From positions 1-55,604 of the forward strand of contig NZ_VTEV01000015.1 in the NCBI RefSeq assembly GCF_008180725.1: DNA of 55,604 nucleotides, written 5' to 3'. The stretch is from Sutcliffiella horikoshii (GTDB lineage Bacteria > Bacillota > Bacilli > Bacillales > Bacillaceae_I). This document shows positions 32,888 through 41,538 of this stretch, piece by piece. Numbering within the stretch: the stretch's first letter is position 1; every line of letters begins with the position of its first letter. A program made the position numbers and the translations under genes. The notes under the pieces were generated by a model. It did not search any database. It was not told the origin of the DNA and saw only the letters and a list, made by a program, of their open reading frames with translations.

Positions 32888-32915
32888 TCTGTAAACGCCC
32901 CTTTGTTAACCCTTT

Positions 32916-33623
32916 TTATGCTTCAATTCCATATTCTGATGGCACAAACAATCCAACTGGTTCAAATTTGATTCCAAGGTAAGATTCTTTATCTTTGTTC
33001 TCACGTTCTTCTGTTACCAAGCGAGTAACTACTCGGTTAGCTCCAGTTCCTTTTGGGATACCAAGGCCTTTGTGCTTTCCTTTAAACAGGCTCATCGCAT
33101 ATTTTCCCCATCCAATTGTGTCTCCTTTAGGGAAAGACATTAGATAGATGTCAGGCAGGTCTCCACTTTTTGCAGAGTCAGCAATACTGGAGACAGGAAC
33201 TACATACGCCAAGTAACGTAAATCGATATCTGTAAATGTATATCGTTCCGCTGCTTCCGGATTCTCTTCTAACCAAGCTGCAAGAGCTTGTTCAGCTTCT
33301 TCTTGTGTTTGTTCCATCGTAATGATTTGCCCTTTTTCAGGAGTGTTATCTTTCCCCCATAAGGTGTAACGTTTTTCTCCGTGCCCCACTACTACATCAA
33401 TGCGATCCCCGTAGCTTACTTCTTCGTTGTCTTTCTCGATGAAGTTTCCTTTTTTGCTGATTTTTAACCAGTCACCCATTCGGACGAAATCAAGATCTAA
33501 CCCTGAGTTAGCTTCAAGAAATCCTTGTTTTGTTTCTTCCAAAATGACGGAAATGTAATTGCTGCTGTTATTGGATACGGCTACCTGGTTTTCAGTTGTT
33601 GTTACTTGGTTTTCAGTTTTCAT
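32916..33623 (-). CDS. Putative single-stranded DNA-binding or replication accessory protein
   Basis: 235 residues between helicase and primase-helicase genes. After a low-complexity Asn/Thr-rich start, it contains DFVRMGDWLKISKKGNFIEK, IDVVVGHGEKRYTLWGKD, and a C-terminal LFKGKHKGLGIPKGTGANRV basic loop with acidic stretches between. No standard OB-fold SSB gene is visible in the window, so this abundant-looking protein is a candidate; this is inference from context only. Confidence 0.5.
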   Translation of the reverse strand: MKTENQVTTTENQVAVSNNSSNYISVILEETKQGFLEANSGLDLDFVRMGDWLKISKKGNFIEKDNEEVSYGDRIDVVVGHGEKRYTLWGKDNTPEKGQIITMEQTQEEAEQALAAWLEENPEAAERYTFTDIDLRYLAYVVPVSSIADSAKSGDLPDIYLMSFPKGDTIGWGKYAMSLFKGKHKGLGIPKGTGANRVVTRLVTEERENKDKESYLGIKFEPVGLFVPSEYGIEA

Positions 33624-33672
33624 GTGAACATTTCTCCTTTAGATTGAATAGATTTATTGGTTTGTTGCATTG

Positions 33673-35355
33673 TTACCAGGGCATGTTGTCCAAGAAATCC
33701 TCGATCTCTTGTTTCTGAGTTCGTGGTTTGGACGGAACTTTCAATTTCAAACGGTTATAAACAGAACGGCGGCTGTTATATTGACTTTTCAGGACCCCCA
33801 CGTTGTAATCCACGTAATCGAACCAATAGGCTTTTTTCCCTGGGTTCAATGGATCAGGACGCATTATTCTTCCAATTTCTTGTTCCACTGCAGAACCGTT
33901 CCTACTTCCTGCAGCATCCCCACGTTTTGGCATGGCCATGTGACCAACTGCAAGGTGTGGAAGGTCTAGCCCTTCTCTTGCTAGCTGTGTAGCGAACAGA
34001 ACATCCACTTGCTTGTTTTCGGCAGCCTCCAGTATTGCTTTTCTTTCGCCTTTCGTGACCTGCCAATCTTTGAATTCCTGTTCGGTGTAGTCCGCCACCT
34101 TCACTTGCCAACCAAGTTTCTTATGGTGGCGGTACTCTTCTGCTCGCCCAGTATTCACTCGGGTCATCGCATCCATTTCATTCTTGGCGTTAAGCCATTT
34201 GAAACGGCTTATGCCTCCGTGAACTACCGCTGTGGAAAGCATCTTTTTCCCTTTTTCTATGGTCAGTTTCTCTACTAAATCCTTCAGGATAAAGCAGTAT
34301 CGGACACTTTCAGTTATCACGATTTGAGCACCATGTTTAGAAGCTTCCAAGATATTTTCCGCAACTAACTTTGCCCGTGCTTCGTCATGAATCAGCTCGT
34401 TTTTAAGAGCGTTGTAATCAAGATCCTCGCCCCCGGCATCGACACTATTAATTTCGTTACGTACACTGGCCTGCTCATATTGGAAATCGGTGTACACAAA
34501 CCGGATCTCGGGTTTTATCAATCGTCCACTTTCATACAATCCATCCCTGCTAATTTCATAGATGATTGGACCAATTCCCATGAACATGTAAATTTCAAGG
34601 TTGTCTTTCCTATCCGGTGTAGCCGTCAACCCTACAACATTTTTTGCTGGAAGATGACCCGCCACATCAATAAACTGTGGTGCTGGAAAGTGGTGAGCCT
34701 CATCAATGACAAGTGTTCCTATCAACTGCTTTAATCCTTCAACGATATGAGGGTTAGCTTGTAAGGTTTGAACCGTTGCTATGATTAACTTACCATCTCC
34801 ATAATCAAGCACACCATCTCCAATTAGGCCGATTTTACCCACCCCCAGTAGAGTTGCTTCTGCTCGTTTCTTGGTCTGGTACATCAGGTCTCTTGTATGA
34901 GTCAACCATAAAGCTGGTTGCTTTTTTTCATGGATGTATTTCATTCCCATGACTGTCTTTCCACTACCCGCAGGTGCTACGCCGATTCCATTGTCATTTA
35001 ATATGGCACTGACGAATGGTAGCTGATCTTCTTTCAATTGATAGCTAGGATTCCATTGTCCGAAGCTAATAGGGTCTACCTCTACCTGACGATTGACCAT
35101 GACTTTATCAGGGTTAATGCCCAGGTTAGAAACTTGCGTCTTTAGTTCTTTCAAAAACCCTCGGGGAACAATCAAGTCCCCCATGTTGTAGAAATACATT
35201 TTAATCTTTGCTTCAATTCCCCACACTGGGCGGCGCTTCTTTTTACGGTCCACGTAAGCAGGATTATCATATGTCAGTGCTTTGGTGACTGCTGCTTTTA
35301 ATGGAGTAGGAGCCCCTTTTATACGAATGTTACTGGTTACAAATATTTGGAGCAC
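33673..35355 (-). CDS. SF2 DNA/RNA helicase (UvsW/RAD25-like)
   Basis: A 560-residue helicase. GTG 35355 follows AGGAGGTGGC and overlaps the resolvase end. Motif I is GIGVAPAGSGKTVMGMKYI near residue 125, motif II VIDEAHHFPAPQ near 212, motif III GLTATPDRKD near 235. The second RecA domain shows VLFATQLAREGLDLPHLAVG and, as motif VI, QEIGRIMRPDPLNPGKKAYW. An N-terminal DNA-binding extension precedes motif I. T4 UvsW-type helicases process forks and recombination intermediates, fitting the SbcCD and RecU-like neighbours. Confidence 0.92.
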   Translation of the reverse strand: MLQIFVTSNIRIKGAPTPLKAAVTKALTYDNPAYVDRKKKRRPVWGIEAKIKMYFYNMGDLIVPRGFLKELKTQVSNLGINPDKVMVNRQVEVDPISFGQWNPSYQLKEDQLPFVSAILNDNGIGVAPAGSGKTVMGMKYIHEKKQPALWLTHTRDLMYQTKKRAEATLLGVGKIGLIGDGVLDYGDGKLIIATVQTLQANPHIVEGLKQLIGTLVIDEAHHFPAPQFIDVAGHLPAKNVVGLTATPDRKDNLEIYMFMGIGPIIYEISRDGLYESGRLIKPEIRFVYTDFQYEQASVRNEINSVDAGGEDLDYNALKNELIHDEARAKLVAENILEASKHGAQIVITESVRYCFILKDLVEKLTIEKGKKMLSTAVVHGGISRFKWLNAKNEMDAMTRVNTGRAEEYRHHKKLGWQVKVADYTEQEFKDWQVTKGERKAILEAAENKQVDVLFATQLAREGLDLPHLAVGHMAMPKRGDAAGSRNGSAVEQEIGRIMRPDPLNPGKKAYWFDYVDYNVGVLKSQYNSRRSVYNRLKLKVPSKPRTQKQEIEDFLDNMPW

Positions 35356-35855
35356 TCTGCCACCTCCTTCAAGTCAAAGGTAGGTTCAGCTGCTTGGATT
35401 CGTTTCATAGCAATGGAAGGTACTGTGCCGTTTCTCAAGTCATCCATGTGTATATGGAGCTGATCACGTTTCCTCATAAACTGGAGGGCCGTCTTTAAAC
35501 GAATGGCATAGGCTTCATCTAAACCTTTGGATACGTTATGAAAGCTGATGAACACAAGCCCATAATTTCGTTCTGTCACCTCATCAAAATCGATAAGTCC
35601 TTTGATTTGATTCGGTTCTAACATCCCCAGCTTAAATTTCTGTCCCGCTGTACGTTTTAACTCTGCTAACACATTTACGTAGTTCGTAATGGTAAGTTCA
35701 TCTGCAGCATTCGTACTTCCGCCTCCGTCTTTGAGTCGAAGTCTCCAGACATTTGGAATGTGTCTCCAGCTTCTACGTATCTCCTGCTGAAAATCGTTCC
35801 CACGCTGATTCCGTTCCCTCTGCTTATTCTTCAATGCTATTTGCTTAGGATCCAT
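35337..35855 (-). CDS. RecU-like Holliday junction resolvase
   Basis: 172 residues. The core has RGNDFQQEIRRSWRHIPNVW, RLRLKDGGGSTNAADE (catalytic Asp region), NVLAELKRTAGQKFKLGML (E-x-K catalytic pair) and NQIKGLIDFDEVTERNYGLV. These match the RecU/VRR-type resolvase pattern of Gram-positive bacteria and their phages. It would resolve branched DNA before packaging. It is coupled to the helicase gene. Confidence 0.85.
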   Translation of the reverse strand: MDPKQIALKNKQRERNQRGNDFQQEIRRSWRHIPNVWRLRLKDGGGSTNAADELTITNYVNVLAELKRTAGQKFKLGMLEPNQIKGLIDFDEVTERNYGLVFISFHNVSKGLDEAYAIRLKTALQFMRKRDQLHIHMDDLRNGTVPSIAMKRIQAAEPTFDLKEVAECSKYL

Positions 35856-35865
35856 TTACATCCTC

Positions 35866-36330
35866 CTAAGAGTTCTTACTTACAAAGTTTAATAAAGAAG
35901 CTTGTAAATTGGCTTTAGCTTTAACGACCCCCGCTGCCTCCACAGCCGTGGACCAGGAATCGTTTGCCTGGTATTGATGAATTTCCAGTTTGGCAAGGTC
36001 TGCTTCCACCTCCGCTAGTCTTTGTCTTTCTGCACGGCTGGCATTTTTACGATAGGCGTCACGGAGTTTATCATTTGTTAGACTGACTTTTTGATCGCCC
36101 ATGATAACGTGTGCTTCTTTCCCTTCACCACGGATATCCATTAAAGCCTCGGACTCCTTCAATTCCACTTCCGTTTCCAATTGGCGCTTAAGCTTTAACT
36201 TTTCCGCTTTATTGCCATAGGCACCTTCTTTCGAAGCACCTTTTGCTACTACATCTTGAACAACGGCGTCTAACTGATCAAAGGTATCCTGAACCTTTTC
36301 AGGCGAAATGATTTTTAGGTAAGCTGACAT
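35866..36330 (-). CDS. Phage protein of unknown function
   Basis: 154 residues, helical and charged. MSAYLKIISPEKVQDTFDQL, a middle beta unit (KEAHVIMGDQKVSLTNDKLR) and a helical end (EADLAKLEIHQYQANDSWST). It overlaps the previous gene by 16 bases and lies among recombination genes; function unknown. Confidence 0.6.
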   Translation of the reverse strand: MSAYLKIISPEKVQDTFDQLDAVVQDVVAKGASKEGAYGNKAEKLKLKRQLETEVELKESEALMDIRGEGKEAHVIMGDQKVSLTNDKLRDAYRKNASRAERQRLAEVEADLAKLEIHQYQANDSWSTAVEAAGVVKAKANLQASLLNFVSKNS

Positions 36331-36605
36331 TCTTTTTCCTCCTCTGTTACTGGAATAAGTAGTTTAATCGTGACTGGATTGTGCTTTTTCGATACTTCTT
36401 CAATCTTTATATCTACAATATCCATGTCATCGGACATTTCTGGATTGTATCTTGCCACTGAGATAAGAAGAGGTGAGAATGCTACTACGATTCCATTCCA
36501 TTGATATGAATTGTTTACAGCTTCCCAGCCTCTGTTCGTGGTCACTTGGATAGCCGTTCCTTCTGACAAAATGTTTTCATCAAACTGTGGTTTGTTTACA
36601 ATCAT
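36315..36605 (-). CDS. Phage protein of unknown function, beta-rich
   Basis: 96 residues: IVNKPQFDENILSEGTAIQV, then WNGIVVAFSPLLISVARYNP and a C-terminal beta part. Coupled to the SbcD gene (ATGA overlap). Probably a small barrel; role unknown. Confidence 0.6.
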   Translation of the reverse strand: MIVNKPQFDENILSEGTAIQVTTNRGWEAVNNSYQWNGIVVAFSPLLISVARYNPEMSDDMDIVDIKIEEVSKKHNPVTIKLLIPVTEEEKECQLT

Positions 36606-37585
36606 GCCCTCATACCCTCCTTTGATAGAGAAATTTTGTTTAATGCAATTTGTGCAACTTCAGTGCTTAACCCTTGCTCCTTTGCGATGGCCTGTACAAT
36701 ACTGTTGATATCCACCAATGCTTTCTCCCCAGTTTTTGATTGAATGAGTGCTGAGAATTCTTCCATCGCATATGCCCTCTTTTCTTCCGCTTCTATTCGG
36801 GTACGATCTAAAACCTCTGCCCCCAGCTTCGCGCTTTGTAAAGGAATGGTTTCCAGTTTACAAGTCTTTGAATCTGTTACTTCAATTAACAACACCTGAA
36901 TAGTCCTTTGCAGCTCCGTTTGAGAAGCAGACAACCTAGTTATGCTCCCAATGTTTGCAAAAGTAACGCCATCCGATCGTTCATATATCCCAAAGCCTGA
37001 ATGGTCGTGACCGCAAAGTACCAGGTTAGCGGATGTCTTTACATCTTTAATGGTGGTATATCGGTCAAATGGCGGCTCGTGATCTAACAGCATCCCATGA
37101 GAAGTATGAATAGAAAATACGTTTTCTTCTTTCTTGCAGGTAGGACTATAACCAAAGCCGTCCTTATCCATCTCGCTACTATATGGAGTAAAAGTCAGCT
37201 GCACGTCTACCCCATCCTTACTTAGCATCACTGGAATGCTTGGGTCGTTTATTACATGGAACTGTGGGACAATCAATTCCAGTACTTTTAAGCTTGTCCG
37301 CTGATAAGTATCTAGGTTATATCCATATATGTCATGGTTCCCTGCTGTTGTGTATATAGGAACTGGAGACTGTCTCATGACCTCTGCAAATTCCAGTAAT
37401 ACTCCCGTTGTTACTTCCGGTCTATCAAACGTGTCACCCGGCTGGATAATCGCTTCCACGCCCTTATATTTGGCAAGGTTAAATATCTCCAGTAGTTTCG
37501 CTTTAAGTGCTTCCTTGTAATCGTCTTTTCGGTTTCGGGGGTTCGTTCCTCGAATATGAGGATCTCCGAAATACAGTAATTTCAT
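36602..37585 (-). CDS. SbcD/Mre11-like nuclease (calcineurin-type phosphoesterase)
   Basis: 327 residues with all metal-binding motifs of the family: YFGDPHIRG at the N-terminus, IIQPGDTFDRPEV near 50, YTTAGNHDIYGYNLD near 80, HTSHG near 160 and LVLCGHDHSGFGIYE near 190. It should pair with the SbcC/Rad50-type ATPase encoded by two separate upstream genes, forming a T4 gp47/gp46-like complex that trims DNA ends for recombination-dependent replication. It is close to the SbcC C-terminal gene (13 bases). Confidence 0.9.
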   Translation of the reverse strand: MKLLYFGDPHIRGTNPRNRKDDYKEALKAKLLEIFNLAKYKGVEAIIQPGDTFDRPEVTTGVLLEFAEVMRQSPVPIYTTAGNHDIYGYNLDTYQRTSLKVLELIVPQFHVINDPSIPVMLSKDGVDVQLTFTPYSSEMDKDGFGYSPTCKKEENVFSIHTSHGMLLDHEPPFDRYTTIKDVKTSANLVLCGHDHSGFGIYERSDGVTFANIGSITRLSASQTELQRTIQVLLIEVTDSKTCKLETIPLQSAKLGAEVLDRTRIEAEEKRAYAMEEFSALIQSKTGEKALVDINSIVQAIAKEQGLSTEVAQIALNKISLSKEGMRA

Positions 37586-37598
37586 CTTTTCCTCCCTT

Positions 37599-38240
37599 CT
37601 ATAACGTCTGAATGTGGCTTTTTCCGGCTTTTTGAGTCACACCAACCGCCACGTCACCAATCTCTGCCAGGTGCGCGTTATGAGTAATCAATACAATTTG
37701 ACGATTAAACTTTTGACTATATTCTTTCAAGAAGAATGCTACATTTGGCGCATACTCTTGACTGACATGCTTCCCTACTTCATCCAAGAATAATGGGCCG
37801 CGGACTCCACTGAGTTCTCCTACTGCAAGTCTAAGTGCCAAACTTACAACGTCCGCCACTCCTCCACCACGATCGTAATCTGGAGGCTTAAGCTGTGTTT
37901 GTACTCCTTCACTTTCTAACCAGTATTCTGCCACCGGTTGATTTGCTTTTACTTCGATAACCACTGTAAATCGGTAATCCTTACCGAACACGACTGACAA
38001 AGCACTGGTCACAATTTCCTCAATCTGTGATTTCGCTTGCTGCCTTGCAAAGTCACTGGTCTTTTGTAAAAGTATTTGGACCAAATCATAGTTGGCAAGT
38101 TCTGCTTCTGCCTTTTCTTTGCGTTCTAATGCGGAAGTACGTTGCTCCAAGAGTAAATCACGTTGCCCGATTCGGGAGGCAATTCGTTCTGATGCCTGGC
38201 GCATATCCGCTTTCGCTTTCATTAACCGGTACACAGGCAC
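37599..38240 (-). CDS. SbcC/Rad50-like ATPase, C-terminal half as a separate gene
   Basis: 213 residues. No Walker A is present. It starts with a coiled coil (about 10-65), then the ABC signature region GGGVADVVSLALRLAVGELS near 125-145, Walker B GPLFLDEVGKHVS near 150 and the H-loop IVLITHNAHLAEIGDV near 185. These are exactly the elements missing from the protein encoded at 38740-40149, so the two should assemble into one ATPase. Two small genes, one AbrB-like and one coiled coil, lie between the halves. Confidence 0.85.
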   Translation of the reverse strand: MPVYRLMKAKADMRQASERIASRIGQRDLLLEQRTSALERKEKAEAELANYDLVQILLQKTSDFARQQAKSQIEEIVTSALSVVFGKDYRFTVVIEVKANQPVAEYWLESEGVQTQLKPPDYDRGGGVADVVSLALRLAVGELSGVRGPLFLDEVGKHVSQEYAPNVAFFLKEYSQKFNRQIVLITHNAHLAEIGDVAVGVTQKAGKSHIQTL

Positions 38241-38245
38241 CCTCC

Positions 38246-38497
38246 TTATCTATAAAGCTTGTAAACTTTTTCCGCACAATCAGGGCAAATCTTCTTATTG
38301 TTCACTTCACCAAGGTTCAATTTAACTTCCCCACAAAGATGGCAGCCTGGTTGATACTTCTCCAGAATGATTTGGTTTCCATTCACAAAGATTTCAATGG
38401 GCTCCTTTTCCTTGATGCTTAACACCTTGCGTAATTCCATTGGCAACACGATACGGCCTAATTCATCAACTTGTCTTACAATCCCAGTTGCTTTCAT
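38246..38497 (-). CDS. AbrB/SpoVT-type regulator with Cys motifs
   Basis: 83 residues. The N-terminal 45 form a swapped-hairpin DNA-binding domain: TGIVRQVDELGRIVLPMELR, closely like AbrB. The C-terminus adds CHLCGEV and CPDCAEK, a four-cysteine zinc knuckle absent from B. subtilis AbrB. It could regulate phage or host transition-state genes. It sits between the two halves of the SbcC-like ATPase. Confidence 0.85.
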   Translation of the reverse strand: MKATGIVRQVDELGRIVLPMELRKVLSIKEKEPIEIFVNGNQIILEKYQPGCHLCGEVKLNLGEVNNKKICPDCAEKVYKLYR

Positions 38498-38506
38498 TTG
38501 CTTCGC

Positions 38507-38734
38507 CTACAACTGGGGTATGAGGCGCTCTGCTTTATCCAGGTCCTCATTAATTTTATTTTCTAACTCTTGAATCTTTGCTTCGATTGTTTCTGGCGTG
38601 ACTCCAGCTTCTTGCATCTTAGCCACAACTTCCTCCAGTTGTTGCTCAGCGTTCTCCTTTTGCGTTTCAGCAGTGATCTTTGCGGTTTCTGCACGCTTCA
38701 GGTTTTGTTTTGCGCGTTCGATACGATCTTTCAT
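38507..38734 (-). CDS. Small coiled-coil protein
   Basis: 75 residues, almost entirely heptad-like: RAKQNLKRAETAKITAETQK, then a short break (AGVTPETIEAKI) and a second helix. The composition looks like a piece of a Rad50 coiled-coil arm. It lies between the two SbcC-like halves and could serve as the missing arm. Confidence 0.65.
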   Translation of the reverse strand: MKDRIERAKQNLKRAETAKITAETQKENAEQQLEEVVAKMQEAGVTPETIEAKIQELENKINEDLDKAERLIPQL

Positions 38735-38739
38735 TCTTG

Positions 38740-40149
38740 TTATCCCCTTTCCTTATGATTATGGTTATTTAATGGTTGTTCACATAGCGGACACATTCCA
38801 CCAACTTCTCCCCAAGCACGTTCCAGTTCTTCCTTGTAGTCAATTAAACTACTGGAAGAGTCTTCGTAGGATCTTGATGTAAGTTGTAAATGAGCTTTGC
38901 TTGCCTGGTAATCCAAGTGTATGTTTTTCAACTTTTCTAAAGTTTGTAAGGTTTGATTCATGGTGCCAAGGATTCCATCAGCTTGTCCGATGTTTTGGCA
39001 TAAATCAACCTTTATCCCTAAAGAATCCACGCTTGCTTGAACTCTTAAATAGGTTAACCCCAACGATTTCAACTCTTGAAGTCTTACCAATTCCTGCTGT
39101 ATCAAATCTATATTTACTTGTTCAATGTTAGATGTCTTTTCTAAAATTCGTAAAGAATAATTTACGTTTTCAGTATATTTCTGGTATTCTCGTAATAAGG
39201 TAGTACAAGTAGTAAGCGTTTCTTCCATCGATTCTACGACCAATAGTTTCTTGGAAGCAGCTTCTACAGTTTCTAGGACCTTTAATCGCTGAGTAAGATC
39301 ATCTACTGTGGCGGTAGCCTTATTCATACGATTAAACATTTCCAGTAGCGACTCTTTATGCTGCTGGCTTTTTTCTATTCGTTGCATCATTTCTGAAATC
39401 ACTGGAACAATCTCTAAACTTTCCAGTTGAGCACTGTACCTCTTCACTTTCTCCGAAGCAAGTTCATGGATATGATGTAACTCTGCCAGAACCTTCTTAT
39501 CTTCCGTTGCTTTCTCCACTCTCTCGATAACCATTTCCGCAAGAGCAAGTTGTTCTTTTTCATTGTCAATGTTCTGGTATTCTAACAATCTACCATTTAA
39601 GCTTTCCACTTCTTTATCAGCAGTCGTTCGTTCCTGTCTTGCTGCATATGTGTCTTTCGATACGCTTTTTACTGCAAGATCCACTGCTTCTGTCCCTGCG
39701 AGCTTCCCCAGTACTTTTGCTCCTGCGCTTGCGGTTTCGCTGATAAGGAAAGGAGCTTCTAACTGGAAGGCGAAATTTAATGCGGTTACAAAATCGCCGA
39801 AACTTTGCTTCACGATGCCAAGAACCTGTTTTACTTCTTCTGGTACTTCTGATTTTTCAAAGGGCTGTTCTAATGTTGATATCTCATATGTAGTCTTCCC
39901 TTTTCGTCTTCGCTTTGTAATGGATATTCCGTTTCCTAATTCAATCGTAACCTCGGCTTCCCCTACAGCTTCATGTATGAATGCTTCCCCTTGTGGATCA
40001 TTAAATGCTACCCATCTGGCTGCCCTGATTAAGGCTGTTTTCCCTGAGTCACTTGGACCAGTGATTACATTTAATCCTGCGGAGAATGTAAAGACGCTAT
40101 CAACATGCGACTGGAAGCCTTTGATCCTAACTTGCTGGATACTCTCCAA
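38740..40149 (-). CDS. SbcC/Rad50-like ATPase, N-terminal half with coiled coil
   Basis: 469 residues from TTG 40149, one base after the stop of a small upstream gene and near a GAAGGGAG site; the ATG at 40194 lies inside that gene. The Walker A region is GLNVITGPSDSGKTALIRAA near residue 30, preceded by IKGFQSHVDSVFTFS. A Q-loop-like ALNFAFQLEAPFL follows near 130. Residues about 150-440 are coiled coil. The C-terminus carries CPLCEQPLNNH, a zinc-hook-like CxxC. There is no signature motif or Walker B, which come from the gene at 37599-38240. So this is a naturally split Rad50-type protein. Confidence 0.85.
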   Translation of the reverse strand: MESIQQVRIKGFQSHVDSVFTFSAGLNVITGPSDSGKTALIRAARWVAFNDPQGEAFIHEAVGEAEVTIELGNGISITKRRRKGKTTYEISTLEQPFEKSEVPEEVKQVLGIVKQSFGDFVTALNFAFQLEAPFLISETASAGAKVLGKLAGTEAVDLAVKSVSKDTYAARQERTTADKEVESLNGRLLEYQNIDNEKEQLALAEMVIERVEKATEDKKVLAELHHIHELASEKVKRYSAQLESLEIVPVISEMMQRIEKSQQHKESLLEMFNRMNKATATVDDLTQRLKVLETVEAASKKLLVVESMEETLTTCTTLLREYQKYTENVNYSLRILEKTSNIEQVNIDLIQQELVRLQELKSLGLTYLRVQASVDSLGIKVDLCQNIGQADGILGTMNQTLQTLEKLKNIHLDYQASKAHLQLTSRSYEDSSSSLIDYKEELERAWGEVGGMCPLCEQPLNNHNHKERG

Positions 40150-40150
40150 A

Positions 40151-40255
40151 TTATTTGGCTCCCTTCTTGTGTTTGTCCATAAAGATACGGGCATTTGCTT
40201 GTACGTCTTTGGCTTTCATCACTTTCGTTGCAAACCAGCAATACGATGCTTTCAT
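40151..40255 (-). CDS. Short phage protein, 34 residues
   Basis: ATG 40255 follows AAAGGAGGTGAGAACTA, a strong site. The product (KASYCWFATKVMKAKDVQAN and a lysine-rich tail) is basic. It precedes the SbcC-like N-terminal gene by one base, so it probably couples that gene's TTG start. Confidence 0.6.
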   Translation of the reverse strand: MKASYCWFATKVMKAKDVQANARIFMDKHKKGAK

Positions 40256-40288
40256 TAGTTCTCACCTCCTTTAAAGAGTTTCTTCGGA

Positions 40289-40444
40289 TTATTCGTTACT
40301 CTTTCTTACATAATCATCATATATTTTATCAATAGCTTTGATAGCTGTTTCTTTATCACAATTATTCTCCTCCATATAACAATGAACATCATTCCAATAT
40401 CCCTGTTCCGATTCTTCTTCACTCTCATATTCTTTTGCTAACAT
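40289..40444 (-). CDS. Short acidic phage protein, 51 residues
   Basis: ATG 40444 follows AAAAGGAGGTTAAATAA. It reads LAKEYESEEESEQGYWNDVH, then YMEENNCDKETAIKAIDKIY, a helical acidic peptide. Role unknown. Confidence 0.6.
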   Translation of the reverse strand: MLAKEYESEEESEQGYWNDVHCYMEENNCDKETAIKAIDKIYDDYVRKSNE

Positions 40445-40495
40445 TTATTTAACCTCCTTTTACACAGTTTGGGCCAGCCGTCCCACTTCTTCGTA

Positions 40496-40939
40496 TTACG
40501 ACATAAGCACATCTTCTAAAAACTCTCCACTTTCTAGTTTTAATAATCGTGGAAACGATTCATTTTCAATATCATCAATGAATGCATCCCAATTAGAATC
40601 AATAAAAGAGATGAACTTTTCGTCACTCCCTCTGTTTCGGTATCTTTCTAAATACTCATTTTTTAAATTTTTAGAAGGATATATAAGTACATATTCAATT
40701 TGGTTTTCTTGCAGCGCCTTTCTGACAATATCGTGTGAAGAAACTAAGATATAATCAGCTTTTCCGATGTTTTGTTGAATATGTTGGATATAATTATTTG
40801 GAAAGTCAGGGTGTCTTTCACCTTCCCTAATCCAAGAAAAGTTACTGCTATCTGAATCCAAAACAACTAATTCAGTATTTTGAGTTAAATAACTTTTTCC
40901 AATGGCAGGGAAACCTGAAATAATTTTTGTGTTTTTCAT
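40496..40939 (-). CDS. P-loop nucleotide kinase-like protein
   Basis: 147 residues; the second ATG (40939) has better spacing to GGAG than the first at 40945. It has a Walker A, IISGFPAIGKSYLTQ, at the N-terminus and a kinase-like strand VVLDSDSS, then YVLIYPSKNLKNEYLERYRN resembling a lid and sensor of small phage nucleotide or polynucleotide kinases. The substrate cannot be told. Confidence 0.65.
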   Translation of the reverse strand: MKNTKIISGFPAIGKSYLTQNTELVVLDSDSSNFSWIREGERHPDFPNNYIQHIQQNIGKADYILVSSHDIVRKALQENQIEYVLIYPSKNLKNEYLERYRNRGSDEKFISFIDSNWDAFIDDIENESFPRLLKLESGEFLEDVLMS

Positions 40940-40985
40940 TTTCATTCTCCTCTCTTATTGCACAGTTTCTGTCGACTAGACTCAA

Positions 40986-41162
40986 TCAATCTAGGAAACA
41001 ATCATTTGCAGCAGCAATTATTTCTTTAAGGATAGGATTGTTGTTCTCCAGTTCTTTTTGGAACCATTCTTTCCGTTGCTCTGATGTCATGGCTACCAAT
41101 GGCGAATGAACCACGATCTCCGTGTCCCCGATCATGAAGGCCTCTTTCGGTGTTTCTCCCAC
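40986..41162 (-). CDS. Small phage protein, unknown function
   Basis: 58 residues if GTG 41162 is used (spacing of six to GGGGGAG; a TTG at 41168 lies too close). It contains GETPKEAFMIGDTEIVVHSP then TSEQRKEWFQKELENNNPIL. First gene after the Cro-like regulator. No function known. Confidence 0.55.
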   Translation of the reverse strand: MGETPKEAFMIGDTEIVVHSPLVAMTSEQRKEWFQKELENNNPILKEIIAAANDCFLD

Positions 41163-41200
41163 AAGCAACTCCCCCTTTTTCTAATTGTATGCAGTAACCT

Positions 41201-41452
41201 CTACACACTTTCGCTTATTTGGGTTGCTTGCTCGACTTCTCGAACTGAGTAGCGAGAGGGTAAAAAAATCTCGCTAACCTTTTTCCCATACAAGTCAGCG
41301 ATTTGTTTTGCTCTTTCTGGAGTAACGGAACGTTTCCCTGTTTCAATTAATGAGAGATAACCCATCGGAATTTCTAGTTGATCAGCTGCATCACTAATTT
41401 TGAGTCCCGCATCATTTCTAAATTGTTTTAATGCACTTTTTTCCATACACAT
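41201..41452 (-). CDS. Cro-like HTH repressor of the early operon
   Basis: 83 residues from ATG 41452, after AAGGTGGTGG. Helix-turn-helix: LKQFRNDAGLKISDAADQLE then PMGYLSLIETGKRSVTPERA. It is the first gene of the leftward early operon and is divergent from the CI-like gene at 41714, across three copies of a shared operator. Likely acts in the lysis-lysogeny switch. Confidence 0.8.
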   Translation of the reverse strand: MCMEKSALKQFRNDAGLKISDAADQLEIPMGYLSLIETGKRSVTPERAKQIADLYGKKVSEIFLPSRYSVREVEQATQISESV

Positions 41453-41538
41453 GTTGTTTACCACCACCTTAAAATCATCAATATGAGAAGTTTGTATCTT
41501 GATATTACTACTCAATCTGATGAGTGTCAATAAGAAAA

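Noticed and set aside
39563..40258. 231-codon plus-strand frame opposite the SbcC-like gene
   Set aside because: It is antisense to a gene with clear Walker A and coiled-coil features, with atypical composition.
40289..40444. Terpene-synthase-like fragment in the 51-residue acidic protein
   Set aside because: The similarity is a short acidic helix only; the gene is complete, with its own start and ribosome site.
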